A stretch of 64,000 nt of DNA from Pseudomonas sediminis (GTDB taxonomy: Bacteria; Pseudomonadota; Gammaproteobacteria; Pseudomonadales; Pseudomonadaceae): the NCBI RefSeq assembly GCF_039555755.1, contig NZ_CP154631.1, positions 2,604,001 to 2,668,000 on the forward strand, read 5' to 3'. Position 1 is the stretch's first letter, and every line of letters starts with the position of its first letter. Positions 1 through 9,174 of the stretch are shown in pieces. The notes under the pieces are model-generated. The model was not told the DNA's origin. It searched no databases and was given only the letters and a program-made list of their open reading frames with translations. The position numbers and the translations under genes were made by a program.

Positions 1-208
1 GGCAGGGCGGGACGACGATTTCGCGGTACACCGAGTGCGGAAGCTCATCCGGAACACGGCCCGACAGGGGGAAATCCGCTAGCCGTGAAACCGTTTCAAC
101 GGCCCTCCTGACCAACGCTCGCGCGGCATCTGGTTTGTCGAGGGCGATGTATTGCGCTAGATCGTCGAGTTGCTCGATGGCAGTGTTCGTCCAGACTATT
201 TCAGCCAT
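1..208 (-). CDS. ParE/RelE-family toxin (C-terminus cut by window edge)
   Basis: The reading frame opens with ATG at 206-208 and runs off the left edge. The visible 69 residues begin MAEIVWTNTAIEQLDDL and contain the helical N-terminus and the LADFPLSGRVPDE stretch typical of ParE/RelE-type toxins of type II toxin-antitoxin systems. Such toxins either poison DNA gyrase (ParE) or cleave mRNA on the ribosome (RelE); which applies cannot be told here. The start overlaps the end of the antitoxin gene by 13 bp, the usual coupled antitoxin-then-toxin order. The catalytic C-terminus lies outside the window, so completeness is unknown. Confidence 0.8.
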   Translation of the reverse strand, partial: MAEIVWTNTAIEQLDDLAQYIALDKPDAARALVRRAVETVSRLADFPLSGRVPDELPHSVYREIVVPPC

Positions 209-453
209 TTGCTCAGCCTTTCCTTGGCCTGCTCATGGTTCACGGTGCAGCCTTCGATAACGGCACGTTCACCGCGAGCCAGGGCATCTAGAAGGGCAAG
301 ACGCTTCTGCATGAACTGGTAATCATCGACATCCACCAGATAAGCCGAGGGCATTCCATGCTCGGTGATCAGTACGGGCTCTTTGGACTCGTGAAGGTCG
401 GCCAGAATCTTGGTGGCTTGCCGCTTCAGGTTGGTGACCAACTCGACTTTCAT
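196..453 (-). CDS. Phd/YefM-type antitoxin
   Basis: An 85-residue protein starting MKVELVTNLKRQATKILADL, with the YefM/Phd fold signature EPVLITEHGMPSAYLVDVDDY in the middle and a charged C-terminal helix that would wrap the toxin. These antitoxins bind the toxin and repress their own promoter. A GTG eleven codons upstream (484-486) would give 96 residues, but the ATG at 451-453 aligns with the usual start of the family; neither has a strong ribosome binding site. It is co-transcribed with the overlapping toxin gene. Confidence 0.82.
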   Translation of the reverse strand: MKVELVTNLKRQATKILADLHESKEPVLITEHGMPSAYLVDVDDYQFMQKRLALLDALARGERAVIEGCTVNHEQAKERLSKWLK

Positions 454-521
454 GGACGGTGCCCGCTGCGCAGATGAAAGTGCCACTTTAGTGATACTTT
501 TCGGCCGTTACAATCAACGGG

Positions 522-1646
522 TCACTTACTCGCCTTGAGCACCACGAACTTTGGATTGGCCGCCACCTGCTCGACGCCACGGAACAGCCGCGCCAGCTTG
601 GCGTGGTAGCCCAGGTGGCGGTTGCCGACTATCCACAGTTCACCGCCAGCGACCAGCGCCGCGCGGGCTTGCTGGAACATACGCCAGGCGAGGAAGTCAC
701 CGACCACCTGCTGCTGATGGAAGGGCGGATTGCACAGCACCATATCCAGCGAGTCAGCCGGCTGCTCGGCCAGGCCATCGCCAGCGCGTATGGTTACCGG
801 TCTCTCACCAAGTGCCGCCTGCCAGTTCTCCTGCGCCGATTGCACGGCCATGTACGACTCGTCCACCAGCGTCAGCTCCGCTTGTGGGCTGCCCAGGGCA
901 TAGGCGATGCCGAGCACGCCGTTACCACAACCCAGATCGGCGACGCGGACGCGGCCGAGGTGGCGTGGCAGATGCGGAAGAAAGGCGCGTGTACCGATAT
1001 CCAGACCGTCGCGGCAGAACACATTGGCGTGGTTGATCAACTCCAGCGCCGGTTTATCCAGGTGGTAGCGAGTGGGGTAGGGCGAGTGCGGCGCCGCCTT
1101 GGTTTCAGGCGTGGCTACGAGCAGCCGGGCTTTCTTCACGGCTAGCGAGGCTTGCACCGGGCCTATGTATTGCTCCAGCAGATCACCGGCGGCGCGCGGC
1201 AGGTGTTTGATCATTGCCCCAGCCACCACACGAGCATTCGGTGCCAACTGGCCGTGCAGACGGATCAGTTGCTCCTCGAGCAACGCCAGGGTCTTCGGCA
1301 CGCGGATCAGTATCCAGTCGAACGGCCCTTGCGGCGTTTCGCAGCTCGGCAGAAAGGTCACCGTATCGCCACTCAGGCCATTGCTGGCGAGGTTCTTCTG
1401 CAAGGCGAGAAAGCCTAGGTGCGAGTCACCGCTGCTGGTCACATGGCAGCGTCCGGCCAGCGAGCAGGCGAGGGCGCCGAAGCTGTCGTTGAGCAGCAGC
1501 CCCCGGCTGCTTGGTGCGATGCCATGCTCATGAAGATGATGGAGCAGGTATTCGTCGGCGGCGTCGAAGGCTTGGAGCGGCTCGTTCGCCTGGTGCGGTT
1601 GACGCTGCAGTTCTAGGCTGGCGAAGGGAGTTTCGAGAGTAGGCAT
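522..1646 (-). CDS. rlmG: 23S rRNA (guanine-1835-N2)-methyltransferase
   Basis: 374 residues, the usual RlmG length. The N-terminal half is a degenerate methyltransferase domain. The C-terminal half carries the SAM-binding motif DLGCGNG (residues 237-243) and the NPPFH catalytic motif (306-310) of N2-guanine methyltransferases of the RsmC/RlmG family. It would methylate G1835 of 23S rRNA using SAM in the cytoplasm. It is divergent from fpr with about 70 bp between the starts. Confidence 0.93.
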   Translation of the reverse strand: MPTLETPFASLELQRQPHQANEPLQAFDAADEYLLHHLHEHGIAPSSRGLLLNDSFGALACSLAGRCHVTSSGDSHLGFLALQKNLASNGLSGDTVTFLPSCETPQGPFDWILIRVPKTLALLEEQLIRLHGQLAPNARVVAGAMIKHLPRAAGDLLEQYIGPVQASLAVKKARLLVATPETKAAPHSPYPTRYHLDKPALELINHANVFCRDGLDIGTRAFLPHLPRHLGRVRVADLGCGNGVLGIAYALGSPQAELTLVDESYMAVQSAQENWQAALGERPVTIRAGDGLAEQPADSLDMVLCNPPFHQQQVVGDFLAWRMFQQARAALVAGGELWIVGNRHLGYHAKLARLFRGVEQVAANPKFVVLKASK

Positions 1647-1715
1647 GCAAACCTTCGGTGTTTGTCGCTGGCCGATTGCGCCAGACTGGACAGGTATTCA
1701 ATGAAGGGGGCGATT

Positions 1716-2492
1716 ATGACCGTCAGCGAAGACAAGTTCACCCGTCAGACGCTGCTCGAGGTACGCGCCTTGACGCAGAGTCTGTTTACCCTGCGCACTA
1801 CCCGTGACCCGGGCTTTCGTTTCCGCGCCGGGCAGTTCGTGCGCCTGGGCGTGGAGAAAACCGATGGCACTGTGGTTTGGCGCGCCTATTCGCTGGTGTC
1901 CGCGCCACATGACGAGTTTCTCGAGTTCTTCTCCATCGTGGTGCCGGGTGGCGAATTCACCAGTGAGCTGAGTCGACTGCGCGTCGGCGACAGCGTGCTG
2001 GTGGAGAAGATGGCGACCGGCTACCTGACCCTGGACCGCTTCGTCGACGGCCGTGACCTCTGGCTGCTGGGTAGTGGCACCGGCATCGCACCGTTCCTGT
2101 CGATCCTGCAGGACTTCGAGGTGTGGCAGCGCTTCGCGCGCATCGTGCTGGTGTACAGCGCAAGAACTTCTGCCGAGCTGGCTTACCAGTCGCTGATCCG
2201 GGGGCTTGCCAAGCTGGAGCACCTGGCCGAGTTCGCTGACAGGCTCACCTACCTGCCGGTGGTCACCCGTGAGCAGGCGCCGGATTGTCTGAGCTCGCGC
2301 ATCACCGAGCTGCTCGACAGCGGCGAGCTGGAGCGGGCCGCCGGGCTTGAGCTGACGCCTGAGCGTTCGCGAGTGATGATCTGCGGCAACCCGCAGATGA
2401 TCGACGACATTCGTCAACGCCTGAAGGCGCGTGGTCTGAACCTGAGCCTGACCCGGCGGCCGGGTCAGGTGGCAGTCGAAAACTACTGGTGA
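1716..2492 (+). CDS. fpr: Ferredoxin/flavodoxin-NADP+ reductase
   Basis: 258 residues from the ATG at 1716, which is preceded by AAGGGGG and matches the length of Pseudomonas Fpr. An upstream in-frame start at 1662 would add 18 unlikely residues. The FAD-binding barrel shows FRAGQFVRLG and WRAYSLVSAP (the RxYS motif that holds FAD). The NADPH domain shows LLGSGTGIAPFLS and MICGNPQMI, and the protein ends in VENYW, typical of bacterial subclass I enzymes. It moves electrons between NADPH and ferredoxin or flavodoxin and is linked to oxidative-stress defence. The stop abuts the convergent CNNM gene. Confidence 0.95.
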   Translation: MTVSEDKFTRQTLLEVRALTQSLFTLRTTRDPGFRFRAGQFVRLGVEKTDGTVVWRAYSLVSAPHDEFLEFFSIVVPGGEFTSELSRLRVGDSVLVEKMATGYLTLDRFVDGRDLWLLGSGTGIAPFLSILQDFEVWQRFARIVLVYSARTSAELAYQSLIRGLAKLEHLAEFADRLTYLPVVTREQAPDCLSSRITELLDSGELERAAGLELTPERSRVMICGNPQMIDDIRQRLKARGLNLSLTRRPGQVAVENYW

Positions 2493-3518
2493 TCAGTCTT
2501 CGCGGATCGCCTTGAGTCGGTGCTCCCAGCGGCGCTTGGCGAAGCGGCGCATGTTGGGGATGTCGTCGGTCTCGTCGAGGATCGGCTTGCCGATGATGGT
2601 TTCCATGATGTCTTCCAGCGTCACCAGGCCGCGCCAGCTACCGAATTCGTCATACACCAGGCACATGTGCTGACGCTCCTGCATCAGCAGGGTCATCAGG
2701 TTTTCCACGTTCATGCTTTCCGACACGACCTTGAGCGGCTTCATGATCTGGGTGATCGGTTCGGCGTCGTTCTCGGCGGCCAGGGCGTCATAACGGAACA
2801 CCACGCCCAGCGGCGACTCATCCTCGCCGATCACCGGGTAGCGGGAGAACTGGCTCTCGCGGGCACGGGTTTTGAACGCGGCGATCGATTCATCCGGTGC
2901 GGCCGACTCGCAGACGATGCGTGGCGTCATGATGTCGCGCAGACGAATCTCGTGCAGGTCGAGGATGTTGCTGATCACTCGATGCTCGTCTTCGTCGAGT
3001 TTGCCCACCTCGCGGCCGAGCAGGGTCAGCGCTTTGATTTCCTGGCGAATGTCGTGCTCCGGCTCCTTGCCGCCAAACAGGCGCATGATCAGGTCAGATA
3101 GCACGATGAACGGCTTGAGCAGCAGGATCATCGCCCGCAGCAGGCTCGGCAGGAAGGGGGCCAGGGCGCGCCAGTAACGAGCGCCGATGGTCTTCGGCAG
3201 AATCTCCGAGAGCACCAGAATCAGCAGGGTCATGACCGCCGAGGCGATACTCAGGTAACCGTCGCCGAAGACGATTGCCACCTGCGCACCGACACCGGTC
3301 GCGCCAACGGTGTGCGCCACGGTATTGAGAGTCAGGATGGCCGCCAGCGGCTGGTCGATCTTGTCTTTGAGCTCTTTCAGCCTTTCGTACAGCTGAGGTT
3401 TTTCGACCTTCTGCTGAGCGATGTAACTGGGCGTGAGGGAGAGCAGGGCGGCTTCGAGGATGGAGCAGATGAACGAAACCAGAATGGAGAGGACAGCGAA
3501 CGCTATCAGGAGTGTCAT
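2493..3518 (-). CDS. CNNM/DUF21 membrane protein with CBS pair
   Basis: 341 residues from ATG 3516-3518. The N-terminus begins with a membrane segment (MTLLIAFAVLSILVSFICSI), and residues 1 to about 170 form the DUF21/CNNM transmembrane domain. A tandem CBS domain follows (RLRDIMTPRIV ... HMCLVYDEFGSWRGLVTLEDIMETI). The protein ends about 25 residues after the CBS pair, so it lacks the C-terminal CorC_HlyC domain found in many relatives. Such proteins are linked to magnesium/cobalt transport or resistance; 'hemolysin' is a legacy name. The frame could extend to 3716, but that extension is cysteine-rich and non-hydrophobic and overlaps the divergent DUF465 gene. Confidence 0.85.
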   Translation of the reverse strand: MTLLIAFAVLSILVSFICSILEAALLSLTPSYIAQQKVEKPQLYERLKELKDKIDQPLAAILTLNTVAHTVGATGVGAQVAIVFGDGYLSIASAVMTLLILVLSEILPKTIGARYWRALAPFLPSLLRAMILLLKPFIVLSDLIMRLFGGKEPEHDIRQEIKALTLLGREVGKLDEDEHRVISNILDLHEIRLRDIMTPRIVCESAAPDESIAAFKTRARESQFSRYPVIGEDESPLGVVFRYDALAAENDAEPITQIMKPLKVVSESMNVENLMTLLMQERQHMCLVYDEFGSWRGLVTLEDIMETIIGKPILDETDDIPNMRRFAKRRWEHRLKAIRED

Positions 3519-3714
3519 GTAGGGGGATAAGTAGCCAAGGGCCGATGAATTTAGCGCAAGAGCGGTAGGAAAAGCAGAAAAGCTGCAACATTTCATTTCG
3601 GAGTGCGGGCACAGGCAGTGCTCGTCGACTGACGGCTGGCTTGCTGATCGCTCTTTGGCGGCACGCGGCCCAGCTTCGACTAGGCTAAAGGGACACTCTT
3701 TGGGGAGGTCCTCC

Positions 3715-3963
3715 ATGCCGCTTGAACATCACCCGTTGACCCGCGAATTCCCTCAGCAAGGCGATACCATGCGCAAGCTGATGCAAAGTGACCCACACTT
3801 CCCTCGCCTGGCTGGCGAGTATGAGGCGCTGGACAAGCGCATCTACGAAATAGAGGACGGCCGTGAAGCTGCCGACGACCTGACGTTGCAGGGGCTAAAG
3901 CTGCAGCGTGTGGGCCTGAAGGACGAGATCGCCGATCTGCTGCGTAAGGCGGGCAGTGCTTGA
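3715..3963 (+). CDS. YdcH-like DUF465 small protein (copy 1)
   Basis: 82 residues starting MPLEHHPLTREFPQ behind GGGGAGG at 3702-3708. The HHPL..EFP opening, the HFPRLAGEYEALDKRIYEIE core and the KLQRVGLKDEIADLL ending are the DUF465/YdcH pattern: a short helical hairpin protein of unknown role. A TAGGCT -10-like hexamer lies at 3681-3686. The stop codon overlaps the Anr box in front of the second copy. Confidence 0.85.
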   Translation: MPLEHHPLTREFPQQGDTMRKLMQSDPHFPRLAGEYEALDKRIYEIEDGREAADDLTLQGLKLQRVGLKDEIADLLRKAGSA

Positions 3964-4001
3964 TCCGGATCAAATGAACGGTCGACGTGCAGCGCTAGGC
4001 T
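3960..4001 (+). promoter_or_regulatory. Anr/FNR-type box and class II promoter for second DUF465 gene
   Basis: TTGATCCGGATCAA at 3960-3973 is a perfect match to the FNR/Anr consensus TTGAT-N4-ATCAA. Its centre at 3966.5 predicts a start site near 4008 if placed at the class II position -41.5. A -10-like hexamer TAGGCT sits at exactly the matching place (3996-4001). This suggests activation under low oxygen by Anr or Dnr. The box overlaps the stop codon of the preceding gene. Confidence 0.75.
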
Positions 4002-4031
4002 GGAGCCATCTTTCTTGTCAGAGGCTTCATC

Positions 4032-4310
4032 ATGCACGTCGACCACCATCCGTTGGTTCATGACTTTCCCGACCTGCGCAACGAGCTGCAGCGCCTGCGC
4101 CAGAGCGATGAACAGTTCTCACGCCAGGCTGAAGAGTATGAAGCGCTGGACAAGCGCATCTGCCGAATAGAAGACGGTATCGAGTTGCTCGATGACGTCA
4201 CCCTCAGCGCGTTGAAACTCAACCGTGTTGCGCTCAAAGACGAACTTGCTCGTCAGCTCAAGCGTGCCTCCGGGCAGTGCTGTGGCTGTGGCAACGGTTG
4301 CAAGGGTTGA
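4032..4310 (+). CDS. YdcH-like DUF465 small protein (copy 2, cysteine-rich tail)
   Basis: 92 residues, a clear paralogue of the upstream gene (HHPLVHDFPDL, EEYEALDKRICRIEDG, LKLNRVALKDEL). It differs by a C-terminal extension rich in cysteine and glycine (QCCGCGNGCKG), which could bind a metal or form disulfides. The ATG at 4032 follows AGAGG. It has its own Anr-type promoter just upstream, so it is probably expressed under low oxygen. Function unknown. Confidence 0.82.
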   Translation: MHVDHHPLVHDFPDLRNELQRLRQSDEQFSRQAEEYEALDKRICRIEDGIELLDDVTLSALKLNRVALKDELARQLKRASGQCCGCGNGCKG

Positions 4311-4312
4311 GC

Positions 4313-4373
4313 GTAGGAGCCGGCTTGCCGGAGATATTTGTGGCAGGTTGATCGCCCGCAAGCGGGCGCCTAC
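4313..4373. repeat. REP-like hairpin (GTAGGAGC family)
   Basis: Begins GTAGGAGCCGGCTTGCCGG and ends with the imperfect inverse GCCCGCAAGCGGGCGCCTAC. It has the same outer ends (GTAGGAGC / GCxCCTAC) as other intergenic repeats in this window and sits between the converging DUF465 and GNAT genes. Confidence 0.6.
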
Positions 4374-4385
4374 GGCCAAACGCTT

Positions 4386-4880
4386 TCAATGCACGGGCGG
4401 GTTGATCAGATAGGTCAGCAGTCCGTCTGCCTCATCTTCCGTCCAGACCGCCCTCGGCGGTCTTGGCAACTCGCTCATCAACTGTTGCCAGAAAGCCAGG
4501 GCCACCTCGTCCTGGCGGTAGAAGCGCAACAACCAGGTGCTGCCGTCGCCCATCGCCTGCTGCACCAGTGCACGACCGATACCCAGTCGGCGGTAGCGCT
4601 TGAGGATGAACAAATCGGCGAATTCCGGTGCATCGATGGCGGGTAGTTCGCTGCGCTCGACCAGCAGAAAACCGGCGATGAACCCATCAGCCAGGATCAG
4701 GCTGGCGCTCCAGCCCGCCTCCTGCCAATAGCGCTGCAGGTGTTCTTCATGAATGTAGAAACGACCATCGACCTCGACGTCCTCCTGCTCCCAGTCCGAG
4801 CTGTCGTAGGAGTAGAACTGATAAAGATTGCGGATCAGCGGTAATTGCTCGGCGGTGGTGGGTAGCAGTTCGATCTGCAT
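4386..4880 (-). CDS. GNAT-family N-acetyltransferase
   Basis: 164 residues starting MQIELLPTTAEQLPLIRNLYQF. The acetyl-CoA-binding motif A is visible as LFILKRYRRLGIGRALVQQAM, with the GNAT fold before it (FIAGFLLVERSEL). The substrate cannot be predicted. The gene is divergent from radA with a 97 bp intergenic gap. A much longer frame extends upstream but runs antisense through radA and is not real. Confidence 0.85.
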   Translation of the reverse strand: MQIELLPTTAEQLPLIRNLYQFYSYDSSDWEQEDVEVDGRFYIHEEHLQRYWQEAGWSASLILADGFIAGFLLVERSELPAIDAPEFADLFILKRYRRLGIGRALVQQAMGDGSTWLLRFYRQDEVALAFWQQLMSELPRPPRAVWTEDEADGLLTYLINPPVH

Positions 4881-4977
4881 GGTGTTTCCTGGTGAAGGTC
4901 TGTGTCGGTGGTCTGTAAATCTATCCAGTAGTTCGGTATCGTTCCAGCCTTCGCTCAACAGGCAGGACGATTTTCCC

Positions 4978-6336
4978 ATGGCCAAGGCAAAACGCATGTA
5001 CGGCTGCACCGAGTGTGGCGCCACCTTTCCCAAGTGGGCCGGGCAGTGTGGCGAGTGCGGCGCCTGGAATACCCTGGTGGAAACCGTGGTCGAGGGCGCT
5101 ACGCCCAGCGGTCGCACAGGCTGGGCCGGCGACAAGGCCAATATCAAGACCCTGGCTGAAGTCAGTGTCGAGGAAATTCCGCGTTTTTCCACCGCTTCCG
5201 GCGAGCTCGATCGTGTACTTGGCGGCGGCCTAGTCGATGGCTCGGTGGTGCTGATCGGTGGTGACCCAGGCATCGGCAAGTCGACCATCCTGCTGCAGAC
5301 CCTGTGCAACATCGCACAGCGCTTCCCGGCCTTGTACGTTACTGGCGAGGAGTCGCAGCAGCAGGTGGCGATGCGTGCACGGCGGCTGGACCTGCCGCAG
5401 GACAAGCTCAAGGTCATGACCGAGACCTGCATCGAGACGATCATCGCCACCGCGCGCCAGGAAAAACCCAAGGTGATGGTGATCGACTCGATCCAGACCA
5501 TCTTCACCGAGCAGTTGCAGTCGGCGCCAGGCGGTGTCGCCCAGGTGCGCGAGAGTGCGGCGCTGCTGGTGCGTTTCGCCAAGCAGAGTGGTACGGCGAT
5601 CTTTCTCGTCGGCCACGTGACCAAGGAAGGCGCGCTGGCCGGTCCGCGCGTGCTAGAGCACATGGTCGATACCGTGCTGTATTTCGAGGGTGAGTCCGAC
5701 GGTCGTCTGCGCCTGCTGCGAGCAGTGAAGAACCGTTTCGGCGCGGTCAACGAGCTGGGTGTGTTTGGCATGACCGACAAGGGCTTGAAGGAAGTCTCCA
5801 ACCCCTCGGCGATCTTCCTCACTCGCGCTCAGGAGGCAGTGCCCGGCAGTGTGGTAATGGCCACCTGGGAAGGCTCGCGACCGATGCTGGTGGAGGTGCA
5901 GGCGCTGGTCGACACCAGTCATCTGGGCAACCCCCGCCGCGTCACCCTGGGCCTCGATCAGAACCGTCTGGCCATGCTCCTGGCGGTGCTGCATCGCCAT
6001 GGCGGCATCCCGACCTACGACCAGGACGTGTTTCTCAACGTGGTTGGTGGGGTCAAGGTGCTGGAAACGGCGTCTGACCTGGCGTTGATGGCGGCGGTGA
6101 TCTCCAGCTTGCGCAACCGGCCTTTGCAGCACGACCTGCTGGTGTTCGGCGAGATCGGCCTGTCTGGCGAGATCCGCCCGGTGCCGAGTGGTCAGGAACG
6201 CCTGAAAGAGGCGGCCAAGCACGGCTTCAAACGTGCCATCGTGCCCAAAGGCAACGCGCCCAAGGAGGCGCCGCCTGGGCTGCAGATCGTTGCTGTCACG
6301 CGATTGGAACAGGCGCTGGATGCGCTATTCGAATAA
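4978..6336 (+). CDS. radA: DNA repair protein RadA
   Basis: 452 residues. An N-terminal four-cysteine zinc finger (C10, C13, C24, C27) is followed by a RecA-like ATPase with Walker A GGDPGIGKST at about 94-103, the RadA-specific KNRFG motif (LRAVKNRFGAVNELG), and a C-terminal Lon-protease-like domain. RadA is a branch-migration helicase that processes recombination intermediates. The ATG at 4978 gives the family length; the frame upstream to 4828 overlaps the divergent GNAT gene. Confidence 0.97.
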   Translation: MAKAKRMYGCTECGATFPKWAGQCGECGAWNTLVETVVEGATPSGRTGWAGDKANIKTLAEVSVEEIPRFSTASGELDRVLGGGLVDGSVVLIGGDPGIGKSTILLQTLCNIAQRFPALYVTGEESQQQVAMRARRLDLPQDKLKVMTETCIETIIATARQEKPKVMVIDSIQTIFTEQLQSAPGGVAQVRESAALLVRFAKQSGTAIFLVGHVTKEGALAGPRVLEHMVDTVLYFEGESDGRLRLLRAVKNRFGAVNELGVFGMTDKGLKEVSNPSAIFLTRAQEAVPGSVVMATWEGSRPMLVEVQALVDTSHLGNPRRVTLGLDQNRLAMLLAVLHRHGGIPTYDQDVFLNVVGGVKVLETASDLALMAAVISSLRNRPLQHDLLVFGEIGLSGEIRPVPSGQERLKEAAKHGFKRAIVPKGNAPKEAPPGLQIVAVTRLEQALDALFE

Positions 6337-6447
6337 GCCAAGTCCTGGCTAAAGCCCTTCCCGCAGGCGTCAGGAGTCCGCTGTGGGAGGGGCTACAGCC
6401 GCGATCCACGCATGCGGCGTTCTGCCGCGAGTGGGGCGGGGCGAAAA

Positions 6448-6461
6448 CTGACCGAGATCAA
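6448..6461 (+). promoter_or_regulatory. Possible Anr/FNR-like box before the 48-residue gene
   Basis: CTGACCGAGATCAA matches TTGAT-N4-ATCAA at 8 of 10 defined positions, with a perfect right half. It lies 58 bp before the start codon of the small gene, a distance that suits a class II site, but the hexamer at the expected -10 (CAGCAT) is weak. Confidence 0.35.
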
Positions 6462-6519
6462 TAGGTAGCAGGCTATCGGCGCGCAGCATGAAGGCGTATC
6501 CACTGAAGGAGATGCCATC

Positions 6520-6666
6520 ATGTTCCTGTTCTTCGATTTCTTTTCCCGGGCTTTCAACTTCGACGCCAAAGCAGTCGAGTCGCGCGATGCACGTCGTGAG
6601 GCGCAGCGTATTCAGGCGCGTCGCCAGCGCCGTGAGCAGGCAGAGGCTGCCTGCCTGCGCCACTGA
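6520..6666 (+). CDS. Conserved-looking 48-residue protein of unknown function
   Basis: A short frame from ATG 6520 with a strong ribosome binding site AAGGAG at 6506-6511. It starts MFLFFDFFSRAFNFDAK, with six phenylalanines in the first fourteen residues, and continues with a strongly basic, arginine- and glutamine-rich helix (RDARREAQRIQARRQRREQ). An aromatic N-terminus joined to a basic helix suggests a peptide that touches a membrane or nucleic acid, but nothing firm can be said. It converges with the PilZ gene with only 3 bp between them. Confidence 0.65.
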   Translation: MFLFFDFFSRAFNFDAKAVESRDARREAQRIQARRQRREQAEAACLRH

Positions 6667-6669
6667 CCA

Positions 6670-7047
6670 CTAGTCGTCTTCGCCCAGCGCTGCCAGTTCG
6701 CGTTCCAGAAGCTGTTCATCGCCAAGGTTGAGCTCGACCAGGCGGCGTAGGTGGCTGATGGAGTCCAGATCGATATGGCGGCAGACGAAGCCGAGGGACT
6801 GCGGCTGGGTGCGCGTCAGCACCACTTCCATCTTTACCTTGGCTTCGTCTCCCAGTTCGATAAGGGCTTCGAAGGGCTGGTTCGGGTCACCGTTCCAGTC
6901 ACGCGGGGTCTTGATCAGCAGGCCCTTGAGTGAAACATCGTGCAGAGCTGCCGACCATTGCCGCTCACCTTGAGCGATGACGGTGGGGGCGTCGAAGGCG
7001 ATGCGCTGAAAGCGCCGACGCTCGTTGGCTGATTCACTCATGCCCAT
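6670..7047 (-). CDS. MapZ-like single-domain PilZ protein
   Basis: 125 residues, the length of P. aeruginosa PA4608 (MapZ). It has the N-terminal PilZ motif [11 protein letters not shown] (the RxxxR c-di-GMP clamp), the [10 protein letters not shown] strand (DxSxxG motif) and the characteristic ending [26 protein letters not shown], which I recognise from PA4608. MapZ binds c-di-GMP and then inhibits the chemoreceptor methyltransferase CheR1, altering flagellar switching. The radA neighbour is the same as in P. aeruginosa. An ATG two codons downstream (MSESANERR, 7041) is an alternative start. Confidence 0.85.
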   Translation of the reverse strand: MGMSESANERRRFQRIAFDAPTVIAQGERQWSAALHDVSLKGLLIKTPRDWNGDPNQPFEALIELGDEAKVKMEVVLTRTQPQSLGFVCRHIDLDSISHLRRLVELNLGDEQLLERELAALGEDD

Positions 7048-7206
7048 ACTCCTGAAGGATTTACATCACTATAGCCAAGGCTGGCGGCCCCGTGCTTTGC
7101 CGCTGTGTCGCAGGGTACCGCTGAGGCACATCAGTTTGACAGGTGGCTAAGTCTCACCAAAGCTCCTTGTGTGGTTTTCATTACTCGATAATGCGGAGCG
7201 ATAGAC

Positions 7207-7713
7207 ATGAGCAAGCGACTGCTAGGCAAAGGTTTGGTCTTCGGCCTGTTGAGCATGGCCAGTGTTGGCGCATTTGCCGACGCTGCGGGTGGCAATGGCT
7301 GCGGCTGGGGCAACATGTTGTTCGAAGGGCAGCGCGGCATAGCCCCGCATTTTCTGGCCACCACCACCAACGGCACCTTCGGTAATGCCACCTTCGGTAT
7401 GACCTCAGGCACCAATGGTTGCGATACCAGTGGCGCGCTGGGCTACAACGGCCGCTCCATGCTGGCGATGAACGGTATGCTCGATTCCATCGCCGAAGAC
7501 ATGGCCATCGGCCAGGGTGAAGCGCTGGACGCCTACGCCACCTTGCTGGGTGTTGAGGCCAAGGATCGTGCGCACTTCGCCAAGGTCACCCACGACAACT
7601 TCGGCAGCATCTTCAGCCAAGCCGACGCCACCAGCGAGCAGGTGCTGGCCGCTACCCTCGATGTGATGAGTCGTGATGCGCAACTGGCGCGCTATGTGAA
7701 ACAACCGGCCTGA
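7207..7713 (+). CDS. DUF3015 exported protein
   Basis: 168 residues with a clear Sec signal peptide (MSKRLLGKGLVFGLLSMASVGAFA, cleavage near residue 24). The mature part opens with DAAGGNGCGWGNMLFEGQRG, typical of the DUF3015 family, and has two conserved cysteines. It is presumably periplasmic; function unknown. The position beside the MapZ-like gene matches PA4607 in P. aeruginosa. Confidence 0.85.
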   Translation: MSKRLLGKGLVFGLLSMASVGAFADAAGGNGCGWGNMLFEGQRGIAPHFLATTTNGTFGNATFGMTSGTNGCDTSGALGYNGRSMLAMNGMLDSIAEDMAIGQGEALDAYATLLGVEAKDRAHFAKVTHDNFGSIFSQADATSEQVLAATLDVMSRDAQLARYVKQPA

Positions 7714-7727
7714 GGCAAATCCCAGGC

Positions 7728-7759
7728 AAAAAAGAAGCCCGCGATCGGCGGGCTTCTTC
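7728..7759. terminator. Bidirectional terminator between DUF3015 gene and glyA
   Basis: A 9 bp stem, GAAGCCCGC (7734-7742) with GCGGGCTTC (7748-7756), loop GATCG, flanked by an A-run on the left and a T-rich stretch on the right. It can serve both converging genes. Confidence 0.85.
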
Positions 7760-7774
7760 GTTTCACGCTGAGCC

Positions 7775-9028
<1,254 letters not shown>

Positions 9029-9174
9029 GGCAATCCCCTGAAAACCAGTTGGGCGGAAGAAATAGGCGGCGGATTCTACCGCAAAGGTCGCATTCAGGCA
9101 TATGAGGGTCGGTCATGAGCCTGATAAATGGCCTTCATGCTGAGTTGGGCGCAGGGGCGCCGGTGTTCGGCCAG

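Noticed and set aside
4386..5822. Extending the GNAT gene to 478 codons
   Set aside because: The extension is antisense to radA; the ATG at 4880 gives a normal GNAT length.
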